DNA from: Gemmatimonadota bacterium
GTDB lineage: Bacteria > Gemmatimonadota > Gemmatimonadetes > Longimicrobiales > Gaopeijiaceae
Assembly: GCA_022571515.1 (NCBI GenBank)
Contig: JACZXQ010000009.1
Location: 1-64,000 of the forward strand
Reading direction: 5' to 3'
Length of the DNA stretch: 64,000 nt
In this document: in pieces, positions 62,153-64,000 of the stretch
How the letters are laid out: each line of letters opens with the position of its first letter
Position numbering within the stretch: position 1 is the stretch's first letter
Translations under genes and position numbers: made by a program
The notes under the pieces: model-generated
The model's database searches: none
The model's input: the letters and a program-made list of their open reading frames with translations, nothing else
Told to the model about the DNA's origin: nothing

Positions 62153-64000
62153 TTACCCCGCCGCACCCTCCGCCACGAGGTCCGGGCCCACCGGCTCGAC
62201 CGTCGAGCGCTCGCCCTTGTCCCCGCGCTGCTTCAGCACGAACGCGACAAGATAGAAGACGGCGGCGGCCAGAAGCAGTGCCTTCAGCCCTAGGGACATC
62301 GAGAAGAACTCGAGCAGCCCTCCCGCCACCGCGCCGAGCAGGTTCCAGCCGAAGGCGACATCCACCGCCTTTCTGGTGGCAAAACGCAGCGCGAAGCACA
62401 CCGAAGCGAAGAACACCGGACCCCCGATCATGAGCACCGACAGGAGGAGTCGGACACCCAGCGAGTGGCCGAGCAGCACGTCTTCCGGCACGAAGTAGAT
62501 GGCGATGAGAGACGCGATCAATCCTGTCGCCGCCCAAGACCACGGCAACGGCCGGAGTTGCGTGAGTACGGTTCCCAGCAGGAGCATCGCCAGGATGGAG
62601 CCGAACACCACGGCGCTCGTCAGCCAGGTCGCCCCCCACACCAGGCTCATGGACGTGATGAAGCGCGTCTGGAGCAGTAGGAACGCCACGCCGAACAGGA
62701 ACATCTCGACGTCCATCCCACCGCGTCCCGTGAGGCTCTTGCGCATCTCCCGCGACGCCAAGAATACGGTCGTGACCGCCAGTCCGAGGAAGATCGCCAT
62801 CAGCGTGAGGTAGAACCCGCCCATGCTCCGCGACTTCAGGTACAGGAACGGCCAATCGTCGGTGGGGAGGTCGACGAACGGCAATACCTCGGCGATGTAC
62901 TCCTGCTGGTCTTCGGATGAGACCGTGTTCAGATGCGCGAACGCCGGACCGGCCATGTACACCCGGTTGAACACCATGAAGTTGCCCGCGTGCACGGTGG
63001 GTGTCTCGCCGAACACCGTCGTGAGCATGCCGAACAAGTACTCGCCGATATGGGGGATGGCGACCATGAAGTACATCACCATGCCGCCGTCGGGGGTCAG
63101 GAGGTCCCTGGCCGCCTGGATGCCATCCACCGTGTACACGAAGTTGTCGAGCCGTACGTTGGAAAGAGCCGAAAGACGGGTCATCGAGTCGAGCGTACCG
63201 AACACGATGAGATCGTACATCCGGTCCGTATCGTTCAGGAACGAGCGGGCGTCCATGTTGAAGACCTCGACGCGCGGAGAATCGTACGGCCTGTTGGGGT
63301 GGTGGTCCCGCCCGAGTTGGATGATCACCGGATCGATCTCGACCACATCGATGTGCTCAGCCCCCTGGTCGAGCAGCACGGCGAGGTCGTTCCCCGTGCC
63401 CGCGCCGAGCACCAGGACGTTCCGGGGCGTCCGGGCCAACTGATCATAGGGGTAGTGATATGCCGCGCGGTTGGTCGCGTCCGCCTCCCCCAGGATGGGA
63501 GCGTCTTTGTCCAACCTGCGCGCGACCTGGTGCAAGGACCCGTTCGTGAGGACCTGGAACTCCGAAACGCTGTCGAAGTCACGCGTGGAGATGGCGTAGT
63601 ACGGGCTGTAGTACTCGGCCTTCTCGTTGCCCCAAACCATCGCCACGATCACGATGGCCAGGCCCCCGTACACGGCCATGTTACTCGACTTGCTGACCAC
63701 GAACGGAATGCTGCCGACGATCAGAACCGCGATGAACCAGTAGGCCGGAAAGATCCCCTGGAAGGAGATGACGGCGAACGCGATAACTCCCAGGAGCGAC
63801 CCCAGCAGGTCCAGCGAGTAGCCCCACAGCGAGCTCGAGTCCCGGCGGTAGCGTTCCAGCCGCGTGGCGAGCGCCTGCCCCAGCGGCACGAAGGACAACG
63901 CACTCAAGACGAAGATCCCAACCAGGGGCGCCGTGACTCCCTCGACCGGCGTGGTCCCAGGCGGCAGATCCAAGTAGAGCAGCCAGAGGTGCACGGTCTC
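62153..64000 (-). CDS. Membrane protein with spermidine-synthase-like domain (5' end cut by window)
   Basis: At least 615 residues visible. Helices at both ends (VGIFVLSALSFVPLGQALAT; MAIFLGLAVTTVFLAS; ATGLIASLIAIYFVPEDVLL) flank a SAM-type Rossmann domain, VLVLGAGTGNDLAVLLDQGA, HIDVVEIDPVIIQLGRD and YDLIVFGTLDSMT. The latter replaces the catalytic Asp motif of true spermidine synthases, so polyamine synthesis is unlikely. The reading frame continues past base 64000, so the start lies outside. It resembles the other such gene at 4809 in outline only. Confidence 0.82.
   Translation of the reverse strand, partial: ETVHLWLLYLDLPPGTTPVEGVTAPLVGIFVLSALSFVPLGQALATRLERYRRDSSSLWGYSLDLLGSLLGVIAFAVISFQGIFPAYWFIAVLIVGSIPFVVSKSSNMAVYGGLAIVIVAMVWGNEKAEYYSPYYAISTRDFDSVSEFQVLTNGSLHQVARRLDKDAPILGEADATNRAAYHYPYDQLARTPRNVLVLGAGTGNDLAVLLDQGAEHIDVVEIDPVIIQLGRDHHPNRPYDSPRVEVFNMDARSFLNDTDRMYDLIVFGTLDSMTRLSALSNVRLDNFVYTVDGIQAARDLLTPDGGMVMYFMVAIPHIGEYLFGMLTTVFGETPTVHAGNFMVFNRVYMAGPAFAHLNTVSSEDQQEYIAEVLPFVDLPTDDWPFLYLKSRSMGGFYLTLMAIFLGLAVTTVFLASREMRKSLTGRGGMDVEMFLFGVAFLLLQTRFITSMSLVWGATWLTSAVVFGSILAMLLLGTVLTQLRPLPWSWAATGLIASLIAIYFVPEDVLLGHSLGVRLLLSVLMIGGPVFFASVCFALRFATRKAVDVAFGWNLLGAVAGGLLEFFSMSLGLKALLLAAAVFYLVAFVLKQRGDKGERSTVEPVGPDLVAEGAAG

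Overview
The window looks like a GC-rich, Gram-negative environmental bacterium. The closest match to the gene set is Gemmatimonadota or a related soil/marine phylum: PadR-ADOP permease cassettes, DUF2911, LVIVD, DUF4097 and M28 proteins, a DUF222-HNH protein, many exported proteins ending their signals in A-x-AQ, and an RND-MFP-TolC operon. This assignment is inference. No rRNA, tRNA or CRISPR array was seen.

The main discovery is three in-frame UGA codons, each exactly where a redox-active cysteine is expected, so three selenocysteine (Sec) proteins are likely. (1) 3277-4653(-): a pyridine nucleotide-disulfide oxidoreductase whose motif reads GGT-Sec-VNEGC. (2) 2624-3256(-): a thioredoxin-like protein with Sec-PVC, 20 bp downstream of the first. 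(3) 46504-47160(-): an exported peroxiredoxin with Sec at the peroxidatic position. Compact hairpins of bacterial SECIS type begin 8-14 nt after the UGA in all three; two are strong (6-bp perfect stems, one with a GGU loop) and one is weak. Beside the peroxiredoxin lie a CcdA-thioredoxin pair and an NDH-2-like flavoprotein of the type often fused to SelD (selenophosphate synthetase). Together they suggest a selenium-dependent thiol/peroxide redox network. selA, selB, selC and selD themselves are not in the window.

Layout. 0-10 kb: partial glycosyltransferase, the selenoprotein operon with small downstream genes, a fused MFS/spermidine-synthase-like protein and an M28 peptidase. 10-16 kb: a decayed zone with gene fragments, IS91 and IS5 remnants, proC followed by a truncated proB, and a broken PadR-ADOP cassette. 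16-22 kb: RND efflux operon. 22-32 kb: truncated VapC, LVIVD protein, AddAB-like helicase-nucleases, DUF2911 protein, and VapBC with a palindromic operator. 32-42 kb: HNH protein, two intact PadR-ADOP cassettes and a TPR pseudogene with two nonsense codons. 42-53 kb: GspE-like ATPase, histidine phosphatase, CcdA/Trx, Sec-peroxiredoxin, NDH, multifunctional beta-oxidation enzyme, formamidase-like protein. 53-58 kb: several broken genes, an amidohydrolase and a DUF6508 protein. 58-64 kb: a BNR-propeller/beta-lactamase-fold fusion, Na/Pi symporter plus PhoU, and a second spermidine-synthase-like membrane protein cut by the window edge.

A second theme is the number of genes that are truncated, internally deleted or frameshifted, often with two partial genes meeting at one breakpoint. 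This is either real gene decay or assembly/sequencing error. The Sec calls do not depend on it: each changes one codon only, at a catalytic position, with both flanks otherwise intact.
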